In this document: one piece after another, positions 1 to 11,067 of the stretch | How the letters are laid out: the number at the start of each line of letters is the position of its first letter | Position numbering within the stretch: the first letter of the stretch is position 1 | Notes under the pieces: model-generated | The model's input: the letters and a program-made list of their open reading frames with translations, nothing else | Told to the model about the DNA's origin: nothing | The model's database searches: none | Origin: Niebla homalea | Taxonomy: Eukaryota; Ascomycota; Lecanoromycetes; Lecanorales; Ramalinaceae | NCBI GenBank assembly: GCA_019925105.1 | Contig: JAHGAU010000001.1 | Location: 1,736,001 to 1,800,000 of the forward strand | Length of the DNA stretch: 64,000 nt | Reading direction: 5' to 3' | Made by a program: the position numbers and the translations under genes

Positions 1-682
1 TAGGTAGCACACTCTCGATCGGTGCTGAATGTTGAAATGTCATGACAGCACCTCCTGAAGTCCTCGGATCCCACAGCTTGACGGTCTGGTCGTAGCTACC
101 GGAGACCAAAAGCCCGGAAGCCTGTCCTGGCATGAAAGCCCCGCTTCTAACATAGTCCTGGTGACCTGCAAAGGTTGTCACACTGTCTTGCGAAGGTAGA
201 TCCCAGATCCTGACGGTTCTATCGTCGCAGGCGCTCATCAAAGCGGTAGACTCGGTGGGGGAGAATTGCGTAAGCCAGACTGGCTGCTTGTGCTCTTTCC
301 ATGTTTTCAAGATTGCTCTCGAGTTGACATCAAAGACCTGTATAGCACCACTCTCATCACCAGCTACCATGACCCGTCCATCTCGCCTGACATCCGCTCC
401 ATGGGCAACGTCATCGAATCTTGATATGGTTTTGAGCAATTTGCGTGTACGTGTAGAGTAGAGTTGAACTCGGGTTCCTGTGGTGACAGCGAAGAGATCG
501 GAGGGGGGAACAGATGTAATGAGAGGAGAAAGGGGCTGAGAGATGTGGGTGACTGGGTTAGTGTTTAGAGATGGCAAGATAATCTGCGCCTTGAAGCTGC
601 GCCAGTAGGTCTGCTCAGGAGTCAGAGGGGAAGGTCCAGGCGCAAGCTTGACGGGCTGCAATGGTAGCACAGAGGCTGCCAT
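1..682 (-). CDS. UTP15: U3 snoRNP WD40 protein Utp15, N-terminal part (cut by window edge)
   Basis: The 227 residues visible read from an ATG whose complement is at 680-682 and run off the left edge. The N-terminus carries the family's linker (LTPEQTYWRSFK) followed by WD40 blades with GH/WD-type endings: HKQPVWLTQFSP, DDRTVRIWD, AGHQDYVRSGAF and SGSYDQTVKLWD. Known role of the family: a component of the t-UTP/UtpA subcomplex of the small-subunit processome, acting in the nucleolus in rRNA transcription and early 18S processing. No intron is seen in this part. The C-terminal Utp15 domain lies outside the window. The match along the N-terminus is close enough that I consider orthology firm; only the 3' end is unknown. 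Confidence 0.93.
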   Translation of the reverse strand, partial: MAASVLPLQPVKLAPGPSPLTPEQTYWRSFKAQIILPSLNTNPVTHISQPLSPLITSVPPSDLFAVTTGTRVQLYSTRTRKLLKTISRFDDVAHGADVRRDGRVMVAGDESGAIQVFDVNSRAILKTWKEHKQPVWLTQFSPTESTALMSACDDRTVRIWDLPSQDSVTTFAGHQDYVRSGAFMPGQASGLLVSGSYDQTVKLWDPRTSGGAVMTFQHSAPIESVLP

Positions 683-1264
683 GCCGTAGACCCAGACACA
701 AGCAAACACCAGGATTAGGTCTTGAAATTCTCGCAAGCTGACATGTTAAATATCGCGTTTTCATGTTGCACAAATTATTTTCATTTGTGATATCGAAAAT
801 CCGAAGAAGGAAGCTATGCCGGGAGAGCCTAAAAGAGCGTCCTTGCAAGCCTTGAATCTTGAATGGACATAGGTGTAACTCTAGCTCCTAGCTAAGCACT
901 ACAACTTACCTTAGCTCTTCTCAGATCTCAAGTGAAAAGTAGCGCGGAGATAGGCCGGAACCTGGAGTTTGCATTATCTACGACAGCCCCATCCATACGC
1001 TTCTCACAGGCGACAAGGTATCAATTCCCACGAGTTCAATGATTCGTCAAGCTATTCAATCCTTGAGGATTTGTGGCTGTCTTGATGGAGCACCAACGAG
1101 ACCTGTTCGGATATATAAGGAGCTTCCATGAACCTGATGTTTTCTTCATCCCAAGAGCATAATTCCCCCATTTGTACGAATTGTTCTCTAGATCACGCCC
1201 AATTCCGTCCAGAAAACAAAATAGTCATTCCAACGTCTACTGAGCGAAGACGCCCTTCATTGCA
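683..1264. other. divergent intergenic region UTP15 / SDR gene
   Basis: This spacer holds the shared upstream region of two divergent genes. A TATA-like element lies at 1112-1119, about 150 bases before the SDR start. I see no further gene, repeat or RNA in it. Confidence 0.6.
1112..1119 (+). promoter_or_regulatory. candidate TATA box of the SDR gene
   Basis: TATATAAG lies 146 bases upstream of the ATG at 1265, in the only spacer that can hold this gene's promoter. A transcription start about 30-60 bases downstream would leave a 5' leader of ordinary fungal length. It is a sequence match only. Confidence 0.4.
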
Positions 1265-2066
1265 ATGGCCCTGTCTCTGGCCGGCAAGAGCGCCCTGATC
1301 ACAGGTGGCTCGAAAGGCATCGGTGGCGCCACGAGTCTTCTCCTCGCTCAGCAGGGCGCCAATGTCGCCATCAACTTCAGCAACGATGCAGCAGCTGCCG
1401 ACGCGCTCATCGCCCAAACCGGAGCCCCTGAGCGTTGCACTGCCATCAAGGGGGATGCCTCAAGCGTCCCCGAGATCCAGAAGATGGTAGCTGCGACGGT
1501 CGAGAAATTCGGCAAGATCGATCTCTTGATTCCATGTGCCGGCATCTTGCCGATGAAGGACCTTGAGCACACCAGTGAAGAAGATTTCACCAAGACCTTC
1601 GATCTCAACGTGAAGGGACCTTACTTCTTGGCTCAGGTATGAGCTTGCTCGTACTTACTGTTTGGTCGTAGAATTGAAAGTGCGGTAGAAAGCAGTGCCT
1701 CATATGCCCACTGGCTCCCACATCGTGCTATTCTCGACATCTCTGACGACTGCAAGCATCGTCAGCGCTCCGTACCTACTTTACAACAGCACCAAAGGCG
1801 CGATCGAGCAGATGACGCGGGTTCTGGCCAAGGATCTTGCTTCAAAGGGAATCAATGTTAACGCTGTTGCGCCAGGGCCAACCGCAACCGAATTGTTCCT
1901 CAAAGGCAAACCCGAACAAGTTTTGAAGGCAATCTCCGGCAACATCCCATTTGGTCGCCTGGGCGAGCCCGATGAGATTGCAAGCGCCATTGCCTTCTTG
2001 TGCTCAAGCGGAAGCAAATGGGTAACGGGCCAGGTGTTGAGAGTGAATGGCGGAATGGCCCTCTAG
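1265..2066 (+). CDS. short-chain dehydrogenase/reductase (classical SDR)
   Basis: Exons 1265-1636 and 1689-2066, joined in phase 0 over a 52-base intron (gtatga...tag), give 249 residues, the usual length of a classical SDR. The cofactor motif is TGGSKGIGGA near residue 14. The usual NAG after beta-4 reads CAG (CAGILPM). The active-site Asn is in DLNVKGPYF, the Ser in LFSTSLT, and the catalytic pair is YNSTK. PG follows at VAPGPTATE. The splice restores the family string FLAQKAVPHM, which fixes the acceptor at 1688. The reaction is NAD(P)H-dependent oxidation or reduction of an alcohol or ketone; the TGxxxGIG fold and C-terminal region resemble 3-oxoacyl-ACP reductase-like fungal SDRs, but the substrate cannot be read from sequence. 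Likely cytosolic; no targeting signal is seen. Confidence 0.9.
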
Positions 2067-2831
2067 ATTGAGCACGCACTACATTGTATAAATAAGTGAG
2101 AAGGTTTGGAAACGATGCAGTCACATTTTTGTTCAGTCATTTTCATTCACTCCAAAAGTTTTGATGCGGGAGTCGGAATTCACGTCCACGTGCTTTCAAA
2201 TCCACCAATCAGATGATGCAAGATTTGGATGTAATCCTATCCCCCATCTTGCCTCCCTCAAATATTAACTTCATTTCCACCAACTCTCATGTGACGCCAA
2301 TTGCGCCTTTGGCGCAGAGAAGGTCAAACCTCCCAAATTCTCCACGCTTGGGACACCTGAAATTCGATGGCACCGACGCTTTGCTCTCTTGCTCTCTTAC
2401 ATTCTCGTCGCGATGAAGTACCTGTAAATAAATACGTCAGGTTGCAGACTGTACTTCCCCTTCCACTTACATCATCGGCTGCGACCCCGATTTCCGTGAT
2501 TCCACGCAGGACCCTTTGTCTTGTGCTGTTCACACTTCCATGAACATGAGCGCTGACCACCCTCTTACCACATCACATCGAGTTGTGAACGCTCCGCGCA
2601 CCGATCCAGTGGAGCTTTGGAACGCCGCGAGAACCCTGCAACCTCCACAGCCAGGGTCTGCGGAATTAGTGTATCATCACCGCTATTAGGACCCTGTTCC
2701 CCAGATAAGCTTATAGAGACCGTCATTCCGTCCTTCCCTAGCTCACAGCCTCACACACCCTTCTCGTCGATCTTCTCGGGACGGAGCGCTTGACACCCTC
2801 CTCTACAGGAAGCAAGCAAGACATTCACAAG
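2067..2831. other. intergenic region upstream of the kinase gene
   Basis: No gene is supported. It holds an E-box CACGTG at 2187-2192 and a CCAAT pentamer at 2205-2209, both plausible but unproven promoter elements. A pyrimidine-rich stretch precedes the kinase start. Confidence 0.5.
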
Positions 2832-4322
2832 ATGGAGAAGACCGAGCGATCGCGCTCCGAGCAGTTGACCGGCTTCCTGCCCTTGGCACATCCGCCGAAG
2901 ACACCGTCCCCAACGACCAAACAGAGATGCGGCTTCATAGCCCCCGAGTCTATGTGTCATTCCGGCGGTACGGCGACGGAACCTGTTTTCCGGGCAGGAC
3001 GAGGAGGCTCCACAAACCCCCCCAGCAATGTGATCACCCCTCCAACAACACCAGGCAGATTCGAGGTCGACTTCGCAAGGAAGAGGTCGTCCATCAGCAA
3101 AGACAGCTCTACGCTCATCTCCGCCCCGACGGAGGAGTTGAAGAGCATGCTCTCCGTCGCCGCTGGCCTGGGCGCTAACCCCAAACAGATGGTCGTATCC
3201 ATGATCGAGAAAGGGATGGACGTCGGCCCGCTCCCCGCGGTCCCAGAGGTGCCCCGCCCGTACCTGAAGAGCTACCAGATCAAAGACGAGGAGCTTGGCC
3301 ATGGCGCGTGGAGTATAGTCTATAGTGCGACCGAGATCGAGCAAGCTCCCCTACGGGCCGGCAGCGTGGTTGCGGGGATGACGATGCCACCGAGCCCTCC
3401 CGCCACACCCGAAGGCCCCTCGAGGCGAGCAAGCCAGAGTCTGGTGCTTGCCGTCAAGGTGCTCTCGCGGCGGGACGGCCGGCCGATCCTGGAGAAGGAG
3501 GCCAGGATCCTGTCATACCTGCACTCCTACCCGCGCAGTCCAGACCATCTCGTCCCCTTCCACGGCTTCGACGAACGGAACTGCTCTATCATCCTCTCCG
3601 CCGTGCCCCTTAGCCTCGAGAAGCACGCCAAGCAGGCAGGCAAAGCCCGCACCTCCACCGCAACCATGTACGATCCCGTGATCGGGGCGGCGGAATGGGC
3701 CAATCTGGCAAAATCCCTGCTGGATGGCCTGGCCTTCCTCCGGGGCAAAGGTTGCGTGCACGGCGACATCAAACCCGCAAACATCCTCCTCCAGCCCGAC
3801 AACAACCCCAACAACAACGCGCGACCGGGGCTGACACCACTCTACTGCGATTTCTCATCCTCCCACATCCTGTCCCCCGCCAAAGCCGCAGCCGCCGGCT
3901 CGGACGCCCAGGGGATCGAGGAGGTCAACGCGGTGACGACCGAGTATGCAGCCCCGGAACTGCTGCACGCCTTGCAGCACCGCGGGGACCAGGGCCAGCG
4001 CGCTGTGGCCACCTTCGCGTCGGATGTCTATGCGCTCGGGGTCACGCTGCTCTTCGCGGCAACGGGCGAAAATGCCTACAGCATCGCGCGGCTGGATCTG
4101 CAAAAGGCGTCGATGGCGCGGGAGGGGAAACCCTTGGCGTTTGCGAGGTGCGGACCGCAGAGCTCGAGAGTCATCAAGGGGAGGGCGGTCGATGAAGCGT
4201 TGGCGGGCGCGGTGGAGAAGGATGTCCGCGAGAGGATGGACGTCGGCGAGTGGGGGTTCGCGCTGAAGGCCATCTTTGCGAAGTGGAGGGAGCAGGATTG
4301 GCGGGATGGGGGACGGATCTGA
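2832..4322 (+). CDS. atypical protein kinase, HGD/DFS catalytic motifs
   Basis: A single exon of 496 residues. The ATG at 2832 is chosen because the frame upstream has no ATG. A Ser/Pro-rich N-terminus of about 140 residues precedes a kinase domain: glycine loop LGHGAWSIVYSA near residue 153, lysine in LAVKVLSR near 207, the helix-C Glu in EKEARIL, catalytic loop HGDIKPANILL near 310, metal-binding segment YCDFSSSHI near 339, TTEYAAPELL near 373 and SDVYALGVTLLF. All catalytic residues (K, E, D, N, D) are present, but HRD reads HGD and DFG reads DFS. An insert of about 40 proline-rich residues separates the glycine loop from the lysine. HGD is seen in kinases not controlled by activation-loop phosphorylation. 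Probably active; pathway unknown. GC content is higher than in the flanks. Confidence 0.82.
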   Translation: MEKTERSRSEQLTGFLPLAHPPKTPSPTTKQRCGFIAPESMCHSGGTATEPVFRAGRGGSTNPPSNVITPPTTPGRFEVDFARKRSSISKDSSTLISAPTEELKSMLSVAAGLGANPKQMVVSMIEKGMDVGPLPAVPEVPRPYLKSYQIKDEELGHGAWSIVYSATEIEQAPLRAGSVVAGMTMPPSPPATPEGPSRRASQSLVLAVKVLSRRDGRPILEKEARILSYLHSYPRSPDHLVPFHGFDERNCSIILSAVPLSLEKHAKQAGKARTSTATMYDPVIGAAEWANLAKSLLDGLAFLRGKGCVHGDIKPANILLQPDNNPNNNARPGLTPLYCDFSSSHILSPAKAAAAGSDAQGIEEVNAVTTEYAAPELLHALQHRGDQGQRAVATFASDVYALGVTLLFAATGENAYSIARLDLQKASMAREGKPLAFARCGPQSSRVIKGRAVDEALAGAVEKDVRERMDVGEWGFALKAIFAKWREQDWRDGGRI

Positions 4323-5021
4323 TGTTACCACCACCACGGCCCCATTTCACGATATCTTTTGGCGTCAATCTTTTTGTAGGCAGCGAAGGTGCTGGTGGAG
4401 TCTAAGATATGTAATGCCTTTCTTGGCCGAGTTTCGAAACAGCTTTAAAATCGCAGATTACCGATTCACGTCACGGCATCGACCAGATGCAGATTTTTCT
4501 TTCCGTCCTCCGGGTTCTGCCTCGAAACATTTTCCCTAGTTCATGCAAGGCGGTGCATCTAACGGCCGTCAGGACGTGACGCGAAATAGGCTTTGCATTG
4601 TCTCACAATCCTTGCAAGCAGTGTGAGCATTTGAGCGCGACAATTGTTCATGATTATTATCCGCTCGGTAAAAACATACTTGGTCCCACGTCCCCCTTGC
4701 CATTGTGCATTATGTTGAGCACTTCAACTTAATAACGTGCGTCAACCGTTCATATTGCTTGGATCGTACACGCGTATTTAACAGTCAATCCCGTGCGCGT
4801 AAAAAAATGAAGGATAATGTCTCGGTACTGATCAATAACATACAATTGATTTGGCGTCTCCGCCCGGAGACCCTCTCGATTTCTCCATTTCGTGTCAATG
4901 ACATACAAGTACAGGTAACATGAGGTCTCAATGAGGTTTTCGATTATTATGATGGGTTATCTTCGATCTTGAATAGATCCTCTATGGTCGTGTCGTCGTG
5001 TCGATTCAAACGTGATTCACG
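4323..5021. other. convergent intergenic region, kinase / C2H2 factor
   Basis: Both neighbours end here, so this holds their 3' untranslated regions. It is AT-richer than the kinase gene. I see no gene or notable repeat. Confidence 0.5.
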
Positions 5022-6431
5022 TCAGCTCTGATAGGGAAGTTTGGACATGTTCATCCATGGCCAGGCGGACGGAGGCGGCGCCTTCATCTCGTAAAAGGGT
5101 ACATTCCGATCATCCGTCGTCCATGATGGAGACATGTTCGAAGGGTACTTTTGCTATGGATTCTGTCAGCGGCGTGAGGTACAATCAGCCAATGGGGGGG
5201 AAAACGCGTACATTTGGGGGGGCTTGTAAGTCTAGGCCATTACCAAAAATGGCAGGGTCATAGTTTGCCCAAGCTGAGCCGTTGACCGGCGTCGGCGGCC
5301 CCATCGACAGGGGCGAGGCATCCATTGACGGGTAGCCTACATCATAGCCCCTGGGCGAGCGTTGCACGAGCTCCGAGCCGAAGTTATATGGCTGGGACAA
5401 GGGTTGAGGGGCCTGCAAGTAATCTGATGGGGGAGAATAGCAAGAATCAGAGGATGAATAGATGGATTCACTGGCTGGTGACAAGCCGTATGATGCCCCT
5501 GGGGGCAGGCTGCGAGGAGCCGTACCTATTCCTTGTGATGACGCGGAATCCTGCAGATGCAAATTCGGTGGTACTGAGTGGGTGCGGTAGCCGTTGCGAT
5601 AAGTTTGATTGTCGATTATTGAGTCGATGGACATAGTACCAGATGCCTGGGGATACGGCTGGACTGATTGATGACCTAACGTTGGCGTGCGTAGATTATC
5701 GGCTCCTGGGCTGGTACTGTAATCACTGAAGGAGCCTCGCGAGTGCCCACTTCTGGTAGACGAAGCATCCATAGGCATGTTGTGCCTATAGAATAATTAG
5801 CAAAATTCAAGCGCGGCTTGAGAGAAGTACTCACTGCCTTTCCATATGTCTTGCCAGAAGATCTGCCCTGTGGAATGGTTTCTGACAGCCTTCCATCTGG
5901 CATTGAAAGGTTGGGTGGGCGTTGTGGTTTGCTTCGTGACGCCTGCTTCAGATCAGCTTTCATCAACACTGGAGTGTGTAAGTCGAGTCGTACTTGCGAT
6001 GCTCTGCTCGAGTAAAGATCTGACAGGCCATGTTAGCAGAAATCACGGTGGACGCGCCGATGAGCACCAACCTTGGGGCAGCCAGGAAATGTGCAATTGT
6101 GGACCTTCTTCCCTTTCTTGGCCTTACTTATGCGATGCGTTGTTGGAGTATAGGTAATTTCCTCTCCCGGCATGAGATGTGGCCTTGTCATGACAGATCC
6201 TCTACCGGCTCGTCCGGTTGAACCTCTAGGTCTTCTCGGCTTCTCGTCTTGTGCGTGTAGACCAATGTCGATCGAGTCTTTCGGTGATTGTGAACGGTGG
6301 CGTCGAAGCTGCATGTGAGAGGTAATAGGGTCGGCGGAGCTCGATGAAGGGGCTGAGGGAAAAGTATGGATCCCAGAGTCGAACACTTGAGGCATCTCGA
6401 GCTTGACGGCATTCGAGCTAATATGGCTCAT
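5022..6431 (-). CDS. C2H2 zinc-finger transcription factor, two fingers
   Basis: Five exons, read downward: 6431-6072, 6019-5994 (only 26 bases), 5942-5835, 5785-5212, 5153-5022, giving 399 residues with every phase consistent. Finger 1 starts at CTFPGCPK in exon 1, continues through the 26-base exon (IFTRAEHRK) and closes with RHEANH in exon 3: C113, C118, H131, H135. Finger 2 is CQMEGCQKPFHRADLLARH...H: C143, C148, H161, H166. The rest is a Ser/Pro/Tyr-rich C-terminal region ending SKLPYQS. The last intron (5154-5211) is inferred because the frame otherwise stops at 5185 and the downstream segment reads as a compositionally matching tail. A nuclear DNA-binding regulator by family; target genes unknown. 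The start at 6431 is the first ATG in frame. Confidence 0.82.
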
Positions 6432-9400
6432 GGTGCTCGCTTTTGAAGTCTTAATTGGTACACGAGACAAGCAGCTTCAATCCTGCCCTTGAAACTTGGA
6501 GTTATTCAATGTCGTGCGGACGGTAGCGAGCGAAGATGGTTGGACAAGTAGAGTCGGACAGCTTGTGTTCACATTCAACGAGGGTACTGGATGATTATGC
6601 CAGCAGTGAAGATAAGGTGAGACTCGAGGCAGGCTTATATCCTGATTTGGCTTGGGCAGGTGAGATGAGCTGTTGGATCAATAATATGATCAAGGTCTGG
6701 AGGCTTTGGAGTGAGTTCTAAGTTGGTATGAGGTTTTTGATATGGGTGTGAGGGCCGAACCGATTGTGATGGCGCAATACACGACAGGAACAAGCCCGAA
6801 CGGTTGGGAGACGTCTATACTTTAATTATGGAAAGATATTTCCCGTCGACGATTATCATATGTTGCCGATTAGCAATCATTTGAAGAAATCAAAACGTCC
6901 AAAAATATCGATAATATATGCGGCATAAGGTTGAATCAGGCGGAAAGAGAGGAAAGGCATGGGCGCTGTACAAGCTCCAATGAAGGAGGATGTTTATCAG
7001 ACATGATGTCGGATGCTGAAGCAGTCCTAGCAGAGGCTAGAAGCATGAGTGAGTGTAAGGAACAGCAAACAGCCTTGCGACGGTAGAACAGTGAATCCAT
7101 GACATATGGCTCGTGCTCCTTAATTTCCTGGATGCGCATAATCATGATCGAGCTAGCTATGACTGGCAAGGTTGGGAGATGGGAAACACACAATTGAGTC
7201 CGGAAGCGGCTAGTTCTGCAAGAGAGTGGTAACGAGATGAAGGCATATCCGGAATCGTGGGCAGCTGGTTTACCTGGTTAGCCTCTCTAGCCTGTTAGGA
7301 AGAATTATGGTGAAAGGGGCAAAAGGGCGGATGACAAACAGGCGGGAAGTTTGTCTACTCGTTGATCGTCCTAGCACAAGGTACCTGCGTCTTGGCCTGC
7401 ATATGAAACCAGGACTTGGTCCTCTTCGGGAATAGCACTCACGAAAGAGCAAAAGAGGGGCATGATGAACAGTGCTGGAGACCAGTTGCGCCAATTGACA
7501 CACGCCACACGCCTTCTACGATTAGAGAATGCCCGGCCTGTGTGTATGGGGAGTGCAGTTGACCTATCATACTCTCCTTCTCTGAACAGTCCCTGACACG
7601 GTCGCTCCCTCCAGCAATTCGCACCATACCAACTACCAAGTACCAACATAGATCTACGCTTCGAACAATAAGCCTTCGGCGTCTGGACAGTAGTGAGTCA
7701 GTAGTGAGTCGTGAAGTGGGAGGTTGAGAGGCTCCCGTTCGTTTAGTGCCATCCGATGCAATTGGTCGCACTATGCGGGGATCTTCTACTAATTACTATT
7801 CTTGGTGTCGCATCTTCTGATCTTCTCGCCTATTTGATTACGACTGAAACCTGGACCAGGTACACACAAGGCACGAGGGACCAACTGCCAGCTGGATCAG
7901 CAGCAACATCGGCTGCCAACAGGGCGTTCCTGCATTAGTATGCAGCAGTGCTGTCAAAAACCGAGACGCTCGCGCACATGACTGGACAGTTTGGACTATC
8001 TATCTGCTACTTCTCAAAAGATGGCCGCCACTTGAGCAATACCTTGTGGTCAACGAGCCGAAAGCGCAGACGTCCTTCAACCATGAGGTCACAATCTATT
8101 TTTCGCTGCCGACAGAGCCAGACAAGGCGGCAAGCTCACAAGCACCCTAGGGTAGGATTGGAGCCCCACTTCCCAGCCTAATGATCCAGCCCGAGATCTG
8201 AAGCAGGTATGAATTGATAAAACCTGTCTCCCGTGTCACCGTTGCTGCTGCAGCCACGGCGACTCCTGAACGTAACATCCTGGCCGCAAGATGCGCTTAT
8301 CCGAACCTTGACGAGAGAAGAGAAGGGATCGATAATTGCAACTTGCAATGGACGTGCACGCCCTGTTCCTGTGGTGACTGTGCCTCCGTTTATAATGCTA
8401 TTCATAGCTCCCTGTAATTTCATATGTGGGCATACCTTGAAAGGGTGTGATGCTATGGTCCCTCAATTTTTGGTCACTTGACTGCCCCGAACGAGAACAA
8501 GGCTGCCGACTATATCCCATACAGGCAAGAATCATGCATATATCCTTGCAAAGATCGGTGAAGCAGCGAGATCTTGCATCAACGCTCGTCTTTGTGCGGC
8601 CATAGGTGCATACCGAACCGCTCTCCTGAATTCTGCTCACCAATCGATTTGATCATGGACTTCAACAAGCCGTGTCTTCTATCTACCATAGCAGTGAGCC
8701 ATGCGATACGACTCGATAGTCGATATGATCAGTCAGCTGCTCAGTCCAAGGACTTGGTGATTCACAACGCTGTAGACTAATAGTATTCGTATAGGTACTA
8801 ACGTTTTGACCTGGAACGTTATTTGACGCAAAAGAACGGCCGGTCAAATACCTTATTCGCTTTCTGATCCACTCTACCTTATTGCCGCTGTTCCAGCCGT
8901 GTTTCAGATTTATTGAGCCGCTTGTCCTGTTCTAGTAAGGTTCGAGAAGGTCTATGGAAGCTTTCAAGATTCACTGTCAACGTTCGAGAATCGAGGTTCT
9001 TCAAATTTCATCAATCGTCGATACTCACTTCAGACAGAGGAAAGTCGCATGCAACAATCCAATTGGAATTATCTTGATCGGACAGCAACCTTGTCTCGAT
9101 GGTACCGTACTACCATATCGTAGCTTACGCATGATGACACGTGACCATACACCTATCCAGCGCTCAGACAGTCAAATACCACTATCAAGCTTTCGTACCT
9201 TGCATCAAAATCATCCGCTCCCTCTCCCTCAGTCCTCAGAGCACTCACTCAACAAGATGGCTAATCGCGGATAGAGCTTAGTGGATGGCGCAGTCACGGA
9301 TCACGCTCAGTTGTCACTTGTATAGAGTTTTAAAACTCCCGACATCCTCCCTGCCTGTTTACTTGCATATTCACGCGACCCGTCAGCCCGCACGGTATCA

Positions 9401-11067
9401 TCATTCATCACTATTCTAGAGCTTGCCTAAATGCGCAAAATCTCCGATTACGGCTTCTTTCTAGGCTATCCAGCCTTCTTGGCTCTCGCAGGCCGACCTG
9501 GCTCTCTGTGCTTTTCATACCCAACCTTCTTCCCGGTCAATTTTGCCTTGCGGATGAAGGTATGATATCGAGACAACCCGAAACCTCTACGATACCGATA
9601 AGCATAGCCTCATCGAATGCCATCTATGACGCATTTGATGATGTAGTTTGGCCAGTGCAAAGCGTCTTTGCCGCAAATTTGCAAGGTCAGTATTCCAGCA
9701 GCGTGGGTAAGAATTGCAAGGATGACGAATGTGCCAGTTCAATTGAAGCTGAGGCCCATATATCTGCCCAAAGACCCTCACAGGACCTAATGCAATCCAG
9801 TACGCTACCAAGGGGCCCAGCAAACCCATTCAGGACAAAGAAACATCGGTTACTACTGTGCGCCCAGGAGGCACGGACCTGCCTTTGAATTCTCTTTCTG
9901 TTACGATGTCATCACCTTATCGACCAATTTGGGCTTGACGCTCGACTGTGCCGTTGCAATTCGGATCCATCCATGAAGAATCACCCGCCCTAAAACGACA
10001 TGCTCTATGAATAACGCGGTCCTGATTTATGAATAAGCACCGCCAACCCCTAATCCGCTGCGCATGTCCATGAATTTGTGCCCGACTACGGGATTTTTCA
10101 GGCCTGGGTGGAGTATTCGCGAGTCACAGCTGCATTCACCCCTTGCAAGCACCGTTGAAGCGCATTGCAGTGCACGGCACAGCAACACCGACTGAATGTA
10201 ATGTTAGCACATCCATGATGCCCCTTTTCCAAATTCTCCTCTCGTCCCCTGATCAACGACGATCAGATGCACAAGGATGAAGAGCAACAAGATCGATCAC
10301 CCCCTGGTGAGGCGTCCCGTGATTATCAACACCCGGCTCCCGACAAACGATCTTCATTCGATCGATCCTAGGCGCGAAGTCTGCCGTGCTGGCTCCTCAC
10401 CTATGCTACCATTGCCCGGTTGGCAAAGGTCCGTCGATCAAGCTCCTCGTATTTTCGCCAATGGCGCAGTCGTCCGCCTCTTCTACTTGTTCGCTTGTCC
10501 TTGCAGGTGCTGCTGCCAAATCGGTGCATGTCCTCCAATCCACCTTTCCTACCTTGGGAACGGGCATGGCTTCTGGCTCGCTTATTCGGATTGCGGCCAA
10601 CACGAGATAATTAGATCTCCGTGCTCCAAATCCGTCTTCGGGGGGGAAGGAAGGGGGACCCCGGGGAGGGGGGTTGGAAGGGGGAAAACGAGGAACCGCA
10701 GAGCCAGCCTTCGCTTACACTGTATCCGTAGGCTGCCGAGAAGAGAAGGAGAGACGCCGTAAGCTGAGGGCAAGCAACACCCCTGTGTCAGAAATTCTGC
10801 ATCCTTACCGCTACATTCAACAAAAGTGAGGCCACGGTGGACGAGTTGAGCATCCGTGAGAAATCGTCCCGAAGGTTTTGTATTTTACATACCAAAGGGC
10901 CTCCTACATCTGGTGTTGCTCTGCTCGTATACCAGACATGAATGCCGCTTTATCTCCGTACATACGTTAGACCTGCCTACCGTGCAGAAGAACGTTTACA
11001 AGATTCAGTAGATTCCACGCTACCCATGCAAGCAAAGATTCCTTTTTTTCCAAAAAATGTATGCTCA
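6432..11067. other. 4.6 kb spacer without supported genes
   Basis: It lies between the 5' end of the C2H2 factor and the 3' end of the pepsin-like gene, so most of it may be the upstream control region of the regulator. Short open frames occur (for example around 7440-7770 minus, 8950-9270 plus, 9430-9890 plus) but none has recognisable domains or a convincing exon structure. A G-rich tract lies at 10639-10685. No tRNA, transposase remnant or long repeat is visible. A long non-coding RNA cannot be excluded without transcript data. Confidence 0.55.
10639..10685 (+). other. G-rich tract, possible G-quadruplex
   Basis: Five runs of four to seven G within about 47 bases on the plus strand, separated by short loops, one of which is a C-run that could compete by pairing. 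It satisfies the usual four-run G-quadruplex pattern. No gene overlaps it. Confidence 0.45.

Noticed and set aside
9430..9890. Possible two-exon gene (ATG near 9431, donor gtatga near 9550)
   Set aside because: No recognisable domain, and the downstream frame has several equally poor splice choices.
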